Both the position numbers and the translations under genes were made by a program. A stretch of DNA of 64,000 nucleotides from Spirogloea muscicola (lineage: Eukaryota > Streptophyta > Zygnematophyceae > Spirogloeales > Spirogloeaceae): contig WELB01000149.1 of assembly GCA_009602725.1 (NCBI GenBank), forward strand, positions 27,109-91,108, in the 5' to 3' direction. How positions within the stretch are numbered: the stretch's first letter is position 1; each line of letters opens with the position of its first letter. Below are positions 10,135 through 21,429 of the stretch, piece by piece. The notes below the pieces were generated by a model, which searched no databases, was not told the DNA's origin, and saw only the letters and a program-made list of their open reading frames with translations.

Positions 10135-11234
10135 ATTGTTTGTATGCCATCCCTAGCTTCCGACCCTCTGATGCTACCAAGATGGCACATTGGGAGATGG
10201 TGCAAGCCATATTCGGAGCCGACCACGCGACCAAGCACTTGACTTATGCAAGTGCAGTCAACATCAATGGATCGTCTACGATATGCGTGAAGCTTGCATG
10301 AAGAGGTACGTGAAAACTCCTTCTACTGCTTGCAGTCCGCAACTTGAGCGGAGGTGCTTTCGTTTGTTTAGATTCATCACGTTGTTTCTTGATATTCATT
10401 GGATTGACTCGTGCGTGACATTGTTGGGTCACTAGTCAGCTTGCCAATACGCTATTGATTAATGAAGATGCCAGAGCCTTTTCGCCGCTTTTGGCAGCTT
10501 GATTTATGAGGCTCGATGCAGATTGGTGGACCCCGTCGAGGGTATGACTGGAATCATTCGTGCACGAGGTACGATCGTCGATCTCTTGGAGGTTACCACT
10601 CTTACTTGCACGAAGTTGCTCTAGTCCGATATTGTTGCAATCAACAAATGCTGTGTGGCAAAGCAACGAGAGGTGCAGGACTCATTGTAGGCAAGTCATG
10701 GTCGTAAGCACGTCATGACATCGGGCACATACCTTGATCATGTCGCAGAGACTTAAAAAACGTGATGCGACCTGGTTATGTCAGCAGCAGCCAGCCCAGA
10801 GGTAGTACGCTGTGGAACAATCTAGAGCACCCACACACTTCATTTGCTCCCTTCGCGTGGTGCAGACGGCTCCAAGCAACACCAAGCCCCTTCAGACTAT
10901 ACAATCTGAGAGAAGGTTTTCACGACTTGTATACCAGTTGAGTCGCAGAGGTTCACTGGAGTAGCAGCCAAATCCACATTCTAATCATGGTGGTGGTAGT
11001 GAATTGTGGAGCTTCATTGGTGATCATATTGACAGGACTCAGATGAGCACTTAATGGCTTGACACCCTGGCGCTAATTGACTTTTCCACACGTTGATATC
11101 ATCCACCTTGCATAGGTGCCTTATAGTCAAGGACGAACATCGACAGAGCGATGAGCTTGATGAGTTAAGATCACTATTCACCCTCTGTGCTTCCCAATCT
11201 GCCCCATTTCAACCCCGTGTCACATGCACTACAT

Positions 11235-11665
11235 ATAGAGAATGCAGGCACGCAAGCACTCATGCACGCAATCAAGTACAGCGGCATGCGCACACACACA
11301 CATGCACGCATGCGCATCACCGCGCACTCCCGCACGCCCGCACTATCATAAGAACGCCCACACGCACACACAGACATGCTTGCATGCATACGCATGTACG
11401 CGCGCGCACGCACACACGCACAGTCGCAAGCACGGGCACAGGATCGATGCACACGCACCCATTTTGTCAAATACAGTTACACAGGAGGCACACGAGCAGG
11501 CACGGCACAAAGACCACCACACGCAGATACGGGCATACGTACTGATGCACAAGCACGTGCACAGGCGGGCAGACACAGGCACACACACACACTCGCACAA
11601 CCAGACGTGCTCGTACAGCACATCCACGATACTTGGTATCACTACAGATGCACACACACTTACCA
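11235..11665. repeat. CA/CACGCA-rich alternating purine-pyrimidine tract
   Basis: Degenerate run of CACACA, CACGCA and GCATGC units on the plus strand, giving His/Thr-rich and Cys/Val-rich spurious ORFs. Nothing recognised in the flanks 10135-11234 and 11666-12440. Confidence 0.75.
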
Positions 11666-12440
11666 GCAGATATTTCCTTGAAGAGGGTGAAAAAGCGTAA
11701 CACCAACGCGTCAGTGCTCCTGCGAGGAAGCTCCCTCACTTGTGCCCAGCAGGTGGTCTGCCATGACATGGCCTAGGGAAAGCCCTAGAATTGTGTAGTC
11801 ATGCCAGTAAAACGGGCATTGCGGACTGATGTGCGCTGCGTTCTCCACACGGAACATTCCATTCAAGGCACAGAATCAAATGCACATTAAAAAAAGATTG
11901 CAAGCTCTTATGTCTGAAGAGCCATACATTTGCCGTCTTTGAGGGAATCAATTTAATGCATTGAGAGACCGAGGCTTCTCACGTGCACAAGCCCGTCTTT
12001 GAGCTAACATGCAGCAGCTCTGCACAGATGTGCCCAGAGGTGTTATATGCAAGTGCATGCTGTGCTCTTGATTAAGACACATTCAACCTCCATGCGGGTG
12101 GCAGATTAGTGCCCCAATAGCAAGAGATTGTTCAGCCGCTGCCGCTGCGCAGCAGCCCTTGTTCAACGGCGCCAGGTTGCTCGGTCAAGTATACCAAATG
12201 CGGCTCATTACTTTGCTCCCGGCGTTGCCAAGAATATGCCGTGCATCTGCGAGCAGGCCGTGCCTTGGCTGCCGCTTCTGGAAGTCTGCGTGGCAACCTT
12301 TTCCGGCTGCTGAGTAGTATGACTTGGCTCCTGACTATAGACTGTTGAGCACTTATGCGACATAGCCACTCGCGAAGAAAAGCGCGAGGTGCGCATGAAA
12401 TTAACAACTAGGGAGGTGCGCATGAGGTAATGAGAGGTTT

Positions 12441-12720
12441 TTGGATCTTGTCGATTCCTTTGGGCTGGCCTTCACAGCCATCGCCCTCCATTTGCAGCGT
12501 GCTCAGGCTATTGCTTTGCACCAGAAAGCTGGGCGAGCTCTAGTTGGTGGCAGAAGGGCCTCGTATCTGCCATCTAGTATTCAGGCATCGATAAGCGACC
12601 TTTATGTATTGACCCCTGGTTACTGAGCGGGTCAATCTGCTGTAGGGTTATATAGGTCTTCAGATGTGCTTGCCTTTGTACTTGGCCATTTGGCCTTCAT
12701 TTGTTTCATATACAAGAGAT
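12441..12720 (+). mobile_element. Retroelement 3' end, subfamily 2
   Basis: Encodes LHQKAGRALVGGRRASY and SISDLYVLTPGY then a stop at 12624-12626. The 3' tract follows: GAGCGGGTCAATCTGC, then GTGCTTGCCTTTGTACTTGG followed by CCATTTGGCC. It differs from subfamily 1 in the C-terminal block and has a TTGGCCA...TGGCC tail in place of the GGGCTGG hairpin. Confidence 0.6.
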
Positions 12721-13533
12721 TTTTCCTTGGAGGAGCTTCTTCTCGAGGCATGACATCAGGCTGGAAAACACAAAGGGCTGACAATCACACCATAGCATGT
12801 AAGGGAAGCTCAGGAGAAGCTCTGTGAGGCCCTCCATCTGGCTCTCCTGGCCTTGCCTAACACATGGACGGGACGGTAGCTTGCTTAGCGCTCCACGGCA
12901 ATGGTAGCCGCTTCATTCGGAGAGTGTTCCCTCTGCTTCATCAACTTCTTGAAGTTAGCCCGCACATATGCCTCAAAGACGGCCTTCGCAAGACGGAGCA
13001 GTGCCGCTTCTTGGTCACCAGGCGTTGAGCTTGGCTAGGAATTTACCAAGAGATTGGTAGCAGCGATGAAATTGGCTGCACATCAGTGTCTTGATGAGGT
13101 GGGGGTGGGATGTGGAATCTCCCAGGGCTTTTCTTCTCAAGGGCACTGGGCCTACTGAGGACAGCGGAGGACTTGCAGCTGCTGCCAAGCAGTCACCTTG
13201 AGTATGTGCAGTACTGCTGGGGCTTGGTCTCTTAGTAAACAGATCCAAGCAAGCCAGTTGGACAGCGGCAGTATTTGTATCCTGCACTTGATGGACAGTG
13301 AATCTGCCACCACGCCGGCTGATAGCTCAGGCTATAAAATGCAAACTGCTGAAATTGAGGATACGACTAGATTAAGCAAGGGCATACTCAGTCAAAAGAC
13401 CCACTGGCTGTGCTTGACAAGGGAAGACCCACTGGCTGTGCTTGACAAGGGAACAACGCAGATCTCAAGCTGCAGTATCAGGGATGCCACTATCATGTAC
13501 CTGTTGTCATTCATCATCGCACTGTGGGCTAAA

Positions 13534-13889
13534 GTAATGAGCAACACCTGAAGGTGCTGTATGCCTTTTGGTTGCACTCCAGTATGCGGTAATAGGGTGT
13601 GACGCCTTGTGCGGTTGGACTGGGCCGATTGCTCTGCTCATCCAGGAGGTGCCAGTGCCAGCCCACATCATCACTACCCTCCAGCACCCTGAAGCCAGAC
13701 GAATGTGTCTGGTAATGAGCAACACCTGAAGGTGCTGTATGCCTCTTGGTTGCACTCCAGTATGCGGTAATAGTATGTGACGCCTTGTGCGGTTGGACTA
13801 GGCCGATTGCTCTGCTCATCCAGGAGGTGCCAGTGCCAGCCCACATCATCACAACCCTCCAGCACCCTGAAGCCAGACGAACATGTCTA
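13534..13889. repeat. Tandem duplication of a PNG1 exon, 178-bp period
   Basis: 13534-13711 and 13712-13889 are nearly identical copies of exon 16 plus flanking intron (VLEGSDDVGWHWHLLDEQ). A separate short tandem duplication of about 33 bp lies at 13398-13457. Confidence 0.9.
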
Positions 13890-14412
13890 AGAAAGTCCAC
13901 AACATACATGGCACTTCGGCTGTGCAAGATCGAGCAGCTTAATGCCAGGTGAGATACTTCCTTGTTTGGCTCCTTGGATATTGGCTTGCTACCCTACATA
14001 TCTACATGGCATTGTTGAGCTCGCAATATTCGTGCTTGTGTTCAGCAAGGCATATCATGATGACGGATGTCGTTCTGGACAATCTTGTGCAGCTGTGATG
14101 CTGTAGACTACTAGGCACGCTGCTGCTTGAGACCTGTAATCCGAGCTTGCCCTTGTACACACCAAAACGGCACAGGACCCAAGCTTAGTCCATTATCTGT
14201 GACAAGGGGATGGCTTTGATGGGGAGCTGAGATGTAGAGAAAAGACCAAGCAAGTCTGTGCCTTTGTACTTGATCATTCAATCAATCTGGCGTCAACTTG
14301 CACAGCTTGTGAACTTAATTCAGGATGAGAAGCATTGTGGCCCACCTTTCCAGCCATCTGGTATCTGTGTTACTTTTTCCGAGCACTTTTGTCCATTCCA
14401 TCGCCAGTGGCA

Positions 14413-15199
14413 GGCTTACTGCTGTCCTTATGCTGTTACCCCTGGCTCTCAAGAAAACCTCTGCCCTCGACCAGACCTCTGGAAGCCAATACATATTTGG
14501 TACGTATAGTATCTCAAGATCCAAGGCTTCCAGCATGCGAGGCATTCTTGGCCAGTTCAGCATCAATATCCAGTTTGGGAAGGCGTCGAGGAGTACCCAG
14601 CTCCTCCACCAAGAGATATCTCCCTCTTCATGTAGGGCTTTGACTTCAGACTGCTCAAGAGTTGGAGCAGGCTTTCAAGACTCCACTGATATCTTGAAGC
14701 TTTTACGAAAACCTTGAGCTAAATCGTGTCAGGATTGCTAGCAAAGAGAAGCTCTGCCAGTCCCATAAAATTGCCTGCAACATGCTCATCTCTGGCTGGT
14801 TGCCACTCTCTGCAGTCTGGATCTGCCAAAATGGGCAAGTCCCTTGCAGGCATTTCTATGGGACTGGCAGAGCTTCTCTTTGCTAGCAATTCTGACACGA
14901 CTGAGCTCAAGGATTCCGTAAAAGCTTTGAGAAATCAGTGGAGTCTTGAAAGCCTGCTCCAACTCTTGAGCAGTCAAAGCCCTACATGAAGAGGGAGATA
15001 TCTCTTGGTGGAGGAACTGGGTACTCCTCGACGCCCTCAAACTGGATATTGATGCTGAACTGGCCAGGAATGCCTCGCATTCTGAAAGTCTTGGATCTTG
15101 AGATACTACGCATACCAAATATGTATTGGCTTCCAGAGGTCTGGTCGAGGGCAGAGGTTTGCTTGAGAGCCAGGGTAACGTCTAAAGGACAGCAGTAAG
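14413..15199. repeat. Large imperfect inverted repeat in PNG1 copy B exon 13
   Basis: Arms of about 365 bp (14413-14780 and 14844-15199) flank a 63-bp spacer. Both encode the same part of exon 13 (YWLPEVWSRAEV), one on each strand. The right arm occupies the place of the exon start. Confidence 0.85.
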
Positions 15200-18100
15200 C
15201 CAGCCAATGCAGAGCTGGTAGGACTTACAAACTTGGTTCATATGTTGACAGCCCAAGCTTGTAGACCTGCCTAGACAACCTTGCTTCGAGTTAAGCATCT
15301 TCATGGACGCAAGTGTACCTCTTTCCAGTTCTTGGTGTAGCGCATGGATACATCATATGGTCCGTACTTGGAGAAGCCAATAACGTAGGTTAGCTTCTTA
15401 CCCCACCTGCAAATACACGAGCTGGACTATTTTTTCACACAGATGAGGATAAAGGTTTTCATCTCAAACTTGGACTGGGCAGCATCGGCCAGTAAGAAGG
15501 TCCAAGGCCAAGAGCCACAGTGTAATATGCACCTTCAGCTTGAAAGCATTATCCTAGGATATACAACTTACCCAGCCTCATACAGAACAGGTTGGTCAAA
15601 GACCGCTTCACAAGGGTCAAGGTGGACCCATCTGCAATAGAGAGGATGACTATGGCTGAGAAACAATACTCTATTTTCGAATCGCTCGAATAGATATAAA
15701 TAGAAATTAAGCACTCGTAGTTCAGTGACGTTGACCCGATTGACACCAAATTACCTCACTATCCTGCATAGCACAGACCTTCTCCATCACTCCAAGTAGC
15801 ATTCTACCCAGACATGATCTGTCCAGTCAATGACCTGCAGAATATATGATGCTTGCAGCTGTAATGACATGTGAATGAGAGCTATATCGGTCGGTCTATG
15901 CTAAGCTATTGGGATTCACTCTGCTTGACGGGTTGCTTATTCTCAGTAGATTCACTTGCTGCACTTACCAGCCGGGTGTCATAACAAAGCGACCGACAGC
16001 AAAGAGCAAAGCAAGTGGCCCATTCTCCACCTCGACCCTTCCTGCTTTCTAACAGCTACATAGGTACACAACAGCAACCAGACTACATGAGCAGAGGTGG
16101 AGATTTTGTGTCAGTGTTGCCGACAGAGTGCAAACAGCAGTAAGTGGCAGCCATGCTACCAAGTACTAATCTCCAGATTGTTACCAATGTTTTAGTGAAG
16201 GAGAGGAGCACAATAATGAGAGACAGCATTCATAAGCATTCTCATTCAAGCATGCCTCCGTATTGAGGCAATGTTTGAAACAACTGTAAGACTGTACCTC
16301 AGTGGAGATTTTTACACAGGGAAATTGCTAACCTTTGCTGCAGAGCTGTACCTGGGGAACCGCATAGTATTTCTGCAGACTACGCACCTACACCCTTGCG
16401 ATGGTTGACAGAGGCATTTCAGAGAGGTGACAATCTTGGAGGCTTGGTGCTCGTTCTTCAGCTTATGAAAAGTATTGAGATCCTATATCGCCCATTGCTG
16501 TCATCTTTCATTTTAGACAACATCATATCCTCCAATAGAACAAGCAATGGGATGCAACATGCACTTTCCTTTTCGAAGCTTGTCACTGACATTGTCCCGG
16601 TCGTCCTCACCTCACGCAATAGTGCATGCATAAATCACAAGACCTCCCTGACTCTCTAAAGATATTTCAAGCATTCAGGATACCAAACAGAAACATCTCA
16701 TCATACACTTATGCAGGTCAAAGCTCTTGCCTGTGCAGCTCAACGCGCACCGCCCCCCATCTCTGCTCGTCATCAGTTGCAGTCGTCTTTCCACTGTACT
16801 CTGAAGCTCCTCCACACTTGTTGTAAGACAGGGTGTCAACCCACCTGCCAGATTGCCACAATGCATGTAAGGTATTTGAAATGGCACAAAACCAAGCGGC
16901 TGAGGAATCAACATCCTGGGAGCAGAATGCAAGGTAAGAGCAGGCAAGGTAAGAGCAGGCAATCAGGCCACATTGAGGGGTAGCAGAGACCTGCAAGTCT
17001 TGCGACTTCTCGTCTGTCACAAATTTCCGTTTATATTTCACCCGATCAGAGTGACTCAAAGCAGTAGTCATTATTGGTGTGGTGAGGCTTGTGAAGTCAC
17101 AAGTGAGCACCACATTCGTTGCAAGGTCAGACTCCAATTTCGACAGACCCCTGTCATCGTGGTGCCATGCATGTCCAAGTCTGACGATCTGAATTGTCAA
17201 CAAGCTGCCTCGTGAGTTGTGCATATCAAGGAATGTAGGAAAGTGATTGAATGATATTGGCTTTCAAGTCTCAGCCAGGTGTGTGCTATACATGGCATCA
17301 AGTCTATTGTCTGAGTCACAATCGTTGCACGGACGAGTCTCAAAGATGAGCATACAACGTGGTCATCGGTGTCGAGGCAAGCAACAATGTGCAGCTTGTC
17401 AGTTACATCTACCCGCCCACTGATCCAAGGGAGGTACTGCGGTCAAAGAGAATAGCTGGTACTGCAACACCTTTGAAAGAGGAGGGAGGGGTCCGTAAAG
17501 GCAAGCAAGACACACAGGGTACTAACATTATATATCCTCTGATGTTGGAGCATTCAGTCAAATCACGTCTGGCTTATTTCCACACCAACATGTGGAACAT
17601 GCGAGAGACCAAATCAGCTTTGTCTCAACCTCCGCAGGCGAGAAGCGCTCATTCGGTAGCTAAGAAAGGCCAGCCAAAAGAAACAAGCACCAGCAGACGG
17701 GGCTCAGCAGAGCAAAAGCGCTTCAGCAATCGCGACAATCAGGAAGACACCTGTACTAAAGCCACCCAGGCAGCTTGTACGAAGGAGGGTGGTGAGCGTT
17801 TTGCTGCAGAGCTGGCCTGCCATACCTCCACGCTCTCCTCGTCGTCGCACTCCAACTCGAAATGGGTGTGATTGAGTTGGACGACGAGCTTCCGAAGAAC
17901 CATCTCCGACCATGTAAGGCAGCTAAGCTGCCAGAGCTGGCCCGCAGCCGCCGATCATTGACCGCACGGCTAATTACCGAGGCCCCTGGGCGGAGGCGCC
18001 AGCAACTCTCGCCTTCGGGCCCGCCTGGAGCTCCGGGAGGGGCGGCAGCGGCGGTGGCGGCGGCGGCGGCGGCGGCTGCAGGCCGGCTGGCGGCGCTCGA

Positions 18101-18299
18101 TTGCCACCGTCCGGCGTCCCTGCAATGTGCCCGCCCGCCCGCCAACTCGGCAGTCCCAAGGGGAGCAAGGGCTGTGAAAAGCCAGTCCGAAACAAATTTG
18201 ACAAGCTTCGAAAGGGCCGAAAAGCGCTGAAGGACATAACCAAGCAATCAGAGAAGCAATCCGTCCCCTTCCCCTTCAGAGCTCGCCACTCACATGCTG

Positions 18300-18960
18300 A
18301 GATGCCCCACTGGACCAGAAGTGGTGGGCATCCACAAACCTCCTCCGCGATGCCCTGGCGGGCTTGATGCGCGACGCCGGCTACCGTGCGGTCGTAAGAG
18401 TCAACAATAGCATGCCTATCACCACGGACGCCCAGGGTCGTCATCATCGCCGCACACTTGACATTGTGGGCGTGCAACCTGGTGGTGGACCGCGGGCCCT
18501 GGTCGACGTTGTTGTTACGGAGGTATATAAAGGTCCAGCATCAACACACATCGCTGGTCACGCAGTGGGCGGTGCAGAACAAAGAAAGTTGCAGCACTAC
18601 TCCGACTACCCACAATGCGATCAGCTCCTGCCAGCGCAATCGACATCTTTGGCTGTCTGGGTCCTCATTTCCACACCCTCCTCCAAAACATTGCCAATCT
18701 AGGCTACACACGTCGTGCAGATGTGTTTCCGGCTGAGATGGGCTTGCCAGCTGCATACCTGTCTTTCTTGCGACGACGAGTTTCGGCCTGTTTGCAGCGT
18801 GCTCAGGCGAATGCCTTGCACCAGAAAGCTGGACGAGCTCTAGTTGGTGGTAGAAGGACTCGTATTTGACATCTAGTATTCATGCATCGATTAGCGACCT
18901 TCATGTTTTGATCCGTGGTTACTGAGCGGGTCAATTTGCTTTACTTTAGGTAGGTCTTTA
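18300..18960 (+). mobile_element. Retroelement 3' end, subfamily 2, with endonuclease-like core
   Basis: Readable blocks: MRDAGYRAVVRVN, HHRRTLDIVGVQPGG, RALVDVVVTE, a HYSDYP block, then a frameshift into LHQKAGRALVGGRR and a degraded terminus (stop near 18930). The same blocks occur, longer and in frame, at 35904-36665. Confidence 0.6.
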
Positions 18961-19170
18961 GATGTGTTTGCCTTTGTACTTGGCCATTTGGCCTTCTTTT
19001 GTTTCAAATACACAAAATTTTCCCTTCCGCGCGGTGGCCCGCGCATCCTGGGAATTGCTCACCCATAGAGAAGAGGGGCTGGCAAATAAGAAAGTGCTCG
19101 CCCATAGAGAAGAGGGGCTGGCAAAACCAGCTCAAAAAGAATGGACTATGTTCAAAGCCAAAGAAGGTGC
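18961..19170. mobile_element. Subfamily-2 tail motif and two tandem hairpin tails
   Basis: 18961-19020 is a copy of the GTACTTGGCCATTTGGCC motif. At 19056-19090 and about 19097-19150 are two reverse-oriented tails, the first truncated at its stem. Confidence 0.65.
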
Positions 19171-19194
19171 CGAAAGGAATACTTACACAACTAG

Positions 19195-19602
19195 ACACGA
19201 GACGCATCATTGCCGACATGATCACCACAGATGTAGTTGACCGCTCCAATCCGGGCTCTCTGCTTCGAAGGCTGGGCATGCAGCAGCGACGCCGCTCGAG
19301 GAAGAGAGGCCAAGTACGCGGACCACCCGGAAGGGGACGAGTTGGTTCCACTGGCCATCGATGTGCACGGGGCTTTCGGATCTCAGTGGCTCGACCTGTT
19401 GACCCGGCTTGCACGCCAGCTGTGTCCCGCAGGCGGGCGAGCAGGCCGACTTCAACGCCGCTGGCTTGCTAGCGCAGTGTGTTTCGCACGCGCCTGTCCA
19501 TCCCTCCAGCCCGTCCATGGCCCACGCCTTGCATCTGCGTGCTGGCCGTGCTGTAGCTGCAGTCACTCGCTTTCGTCTAGGGGAGTAAATCCAGGCGGCT
19601 AG
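19195..19602 (+). mobile_element. Retroelement fragment, subfamily 1
   Basis: IIADMITTDVVDRS, then frameshifts into KYADHPEGDELVPLAIDVHG and AFGSQWLDLLTRLARQ, ending in a decayed LHLRAGRAVAA block. Confidence 0.55.
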
Positions 19603-19859
19603 ATCTGGTGACATGCGGCTCCCAATTAGAGATCAATAAGTCGTTGCCATACCGGCAGAGAAAACAGCTCTTTCAAGGCGATCTCTATGTGGACAGCCCA
19701 AAGGAATGTACAAGCTTCAAGGGGCCGAAAGGCGTCAAATCACATAGCTATGCAAGAGACTACAGCGGATGGGAGTTCAGTAACCCGAGTTAGCAGCCGT
19801 AAGTCGGAGTACCTTGCAGCGGGAATAAGGGCACCCCGACAAAACCCAGAAGCAACAGC

Positions 19860-20360
19860 CATGGCACGGCCTGCCCGCAAATGCACGGCGTGAGCCTGGG
19901 ACCGTTGGACGCTTTTGGGACAGCGGTTTTCGGACCCTTCGGACCCATGGACATATACGGCGGCTACGGAACGAAGTGGTCTTCCCTACTCCATCGCCTG
20001 GCACTGCATGTAGATGCCCGCCGACGTAGTCGGGCGGGTAGCTTAGGCCATTCTAGCGTCCCGCAAGCCATCTTTGCATGCTATAGAATGAGGCTATCAT
20101 TGAGTCTGCAGTGCTCCCAGGCACTCGCATTTCACCAGCGCGCTGGTCGTGCATTAGCCCAGGCTAGTGGCTTCGGTGGTGGTGGTTTGGCTCCTCAGTA
20201 TAGCTTGTCAGATATGCATGTGCTCACTTGGGGATATTAGTGTCCCCCCTAGCCAGCTCATTACCCAGTTAACAGGACATTTGTAAGGCTGGAATTGGCC
20301 TCCCTTTCAATTTCATGCGCACCGCGCGCCTTCTTCTTCGGACCTTGTCCATCCTTGTAG
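19860..20360 (+). mobile_element. Retroelement 3' end, subfamily 3
   Basis: 19881-20240 reads to LHRLALHVDARRRSR, RMRLSLSLQCSQALAFHQR, AGRALAQASG and SLSDMHVLTWGY then a stop. The 3' tract includes AGCCAGCTCATTACCCAG and GAATTGGCCTCCCTTTCAAT. That tract recurs at 33460-33605 with two insertions and, in part, at 1904-1945. Confidence 0.6.
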
Positions 20361-20499
20361 GCTTGCTGTTCACAGCCCTCGCCCCCTAGCGGTCCACCGG
20401 ATGCTTGTTCTGCCGCCGCCCTGCCTTCAGAGGTGGTCCAGCGCGAACGCGGCGAGCGGGGGACCGAGGCTGCTATGTATATAGGCTGGGTATGCGGTC

Positions 20500-20578
20500 G
20501 CCGGCGCCGCTCGCGCCAAGGAGCTCAGTACGCTGACCATCCGCCGGCAGACAAGTCCTTCCCGTTGGCCATAGACAC
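20500..20578 (+). mobile_element. Retroelement ORF fragment interrupted by the solo LTR (5' part)
   Basis: Encodes the ELSTLTIRR/DKSFPLAIDT region up to ATAGACAC. The reading continues at 20950 on the far side of the LTR. Confidence 0.6.
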
Positions 20579-20949
20579 TGTGACGGACACGTCACATTAG
20601 TGGAATCATGTAGAAGATGATAGAAGTATCTTAGCCTAATCATATCTAATCGTAGAGACGATGCTTGGGCTTAGCCGACACTTCTAGCAGGCACGTGTCA
20701 CTATCTGGGCACCACTGCCACCGCCAGGCAGAGGTTCCGGGCACCTGCCCTGGCGGTGGCACCACCACAGCCACCGCCAGGCGAAGGTTCAGAGCACCTG
20801 GCCCTGGCGGTGGCACGGCGTCGGAGACCCTCCTATATAGAGGGCTCCTGCTCTTGTATCAGACATTCGGGCAGACAATGCAAACCTACAGCCAGTCTCA
20901 CATGCACGCAGCTCGCCAGTCACGTCCGTTATCGCTCGACCCCGTTTCA
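20579..20949 (+). mobile_element. Solo LTR, 371 bp, TG...CA with 4-bp target duplication
   Basis: Starts TGTGACGGACACGTCAC and ends CCCCGTTTCA, flanked by ACAC on both sides (20575-20578, 20950-20953). The unoccupied sequence ATAGACACCCATGGGG survives at about 8283-8298 (reverse strand). It contains TATATAG at 20834-20840, a likely core promoter, and two tandem hairpin units at 20716-20815. No internal domain or second LTR is present. The superfamily cannot be told from the sequence. Confidence 0.75.
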
Positions 20950-21250
20950 ACACCCATGGGGCGCTGGGCGCTCGGTGGCTCGAGCTGCTCACCCAGCTCG
21001 CCCGCCACAACATCGCCCGTCGCTTCCATGGGGAGCCTGTAGACTTCCCTGCAGCAGGGTCGCTGGCGCAATTGTATCGCATGCGCCTGGCCGTCTTGCT
21101 GCAGCGGTCGATGGCCCGTGCGCTGCACCTTCGTGCCGGCCGGGCTCTTGCTGCTGCCTCTGGCTCTGGCCAGGGGACCCACTTTCAGGACCCTAGCCTC
21201 TCTGATTTGCGGCTGCTCAGCAGGGGTTACTGAGTGATTTGCAGCTGCTT
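20950..21250 (+). mobile_element. Retroelement ORF fragment interrupted by the solo LTR (3' part)
   Basis: Continues from 20578: ALGARWLELLTQLARH, FPAAGSLAQLYRMRLAV, LHLRAGRALAAASGSG and LSDLRLLSRGY with stop near 21231. The start of the 3' UTR follows. Confidence 0.65.
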
Positions 21251-21320
21251 TCTTTCTTTGTGTGCTTTGTTTTCTTAGCGCTTCCTCTGGCCCCCCTTCT
21301 TAGCAGCAGGTGACGTACAT

Positions 21321-21412
21321 TTGTCCAATGTGCTTGCCTTTGTACTTGGCCACACATGGCCTCCCCATCTCTTAATACATGTGTGGCCTCCCCATCTCTA
21401 AATACACACGCA
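21321..21412. repeat. Subfamily-2 tail motif with short tandem duplication
   Basis: GTGCTTGCCTTTGTACTTGG followed by CCACACATGGCC. Its end is duplicated in tandem: GGCCTCCCCATCTCT occurs twice, about 30 bp apart. Confidence 0.65.
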
Positions 21413-21429
21413 CTTCTCGTACTTTGTTC

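Larger units (their letters stand above)
12886..17903 (-). pseudogene. PNG1: PNG1 copy B: rearranged peptide:N-glycanase pseudogene
   Basis: Homologous to copy C through most introns, so it arose by DNA duplication. Exon 1 (17903-17826, MVLRKLVV) and exon 3 (about 17189-16997) are readable; exons 4-6 are missing. Zinc ligand SCDTC is SYNKC (about 16830). The catalytic motif RCGEW is RGGEW (Gly codon 16031-16029). The DHVW exon has TGA at 15789-15787. The DPCE and WGKK exons (about 15620-15560 and 15400-15310) are intact. Exon 13 is truncated and replaced by a large inverted repeat. Exon 15 is frameshifted with a stop. Exon 16 is duplicated in tandem. Exon 17 is frameshifted. It cannot encode an active glycanase. 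Confidence 0.85.

Noticed and set aside
11093-11769. His/Thr-rich ORFs in all frames
   Set aside because: Translation of the CA-rich repeat.
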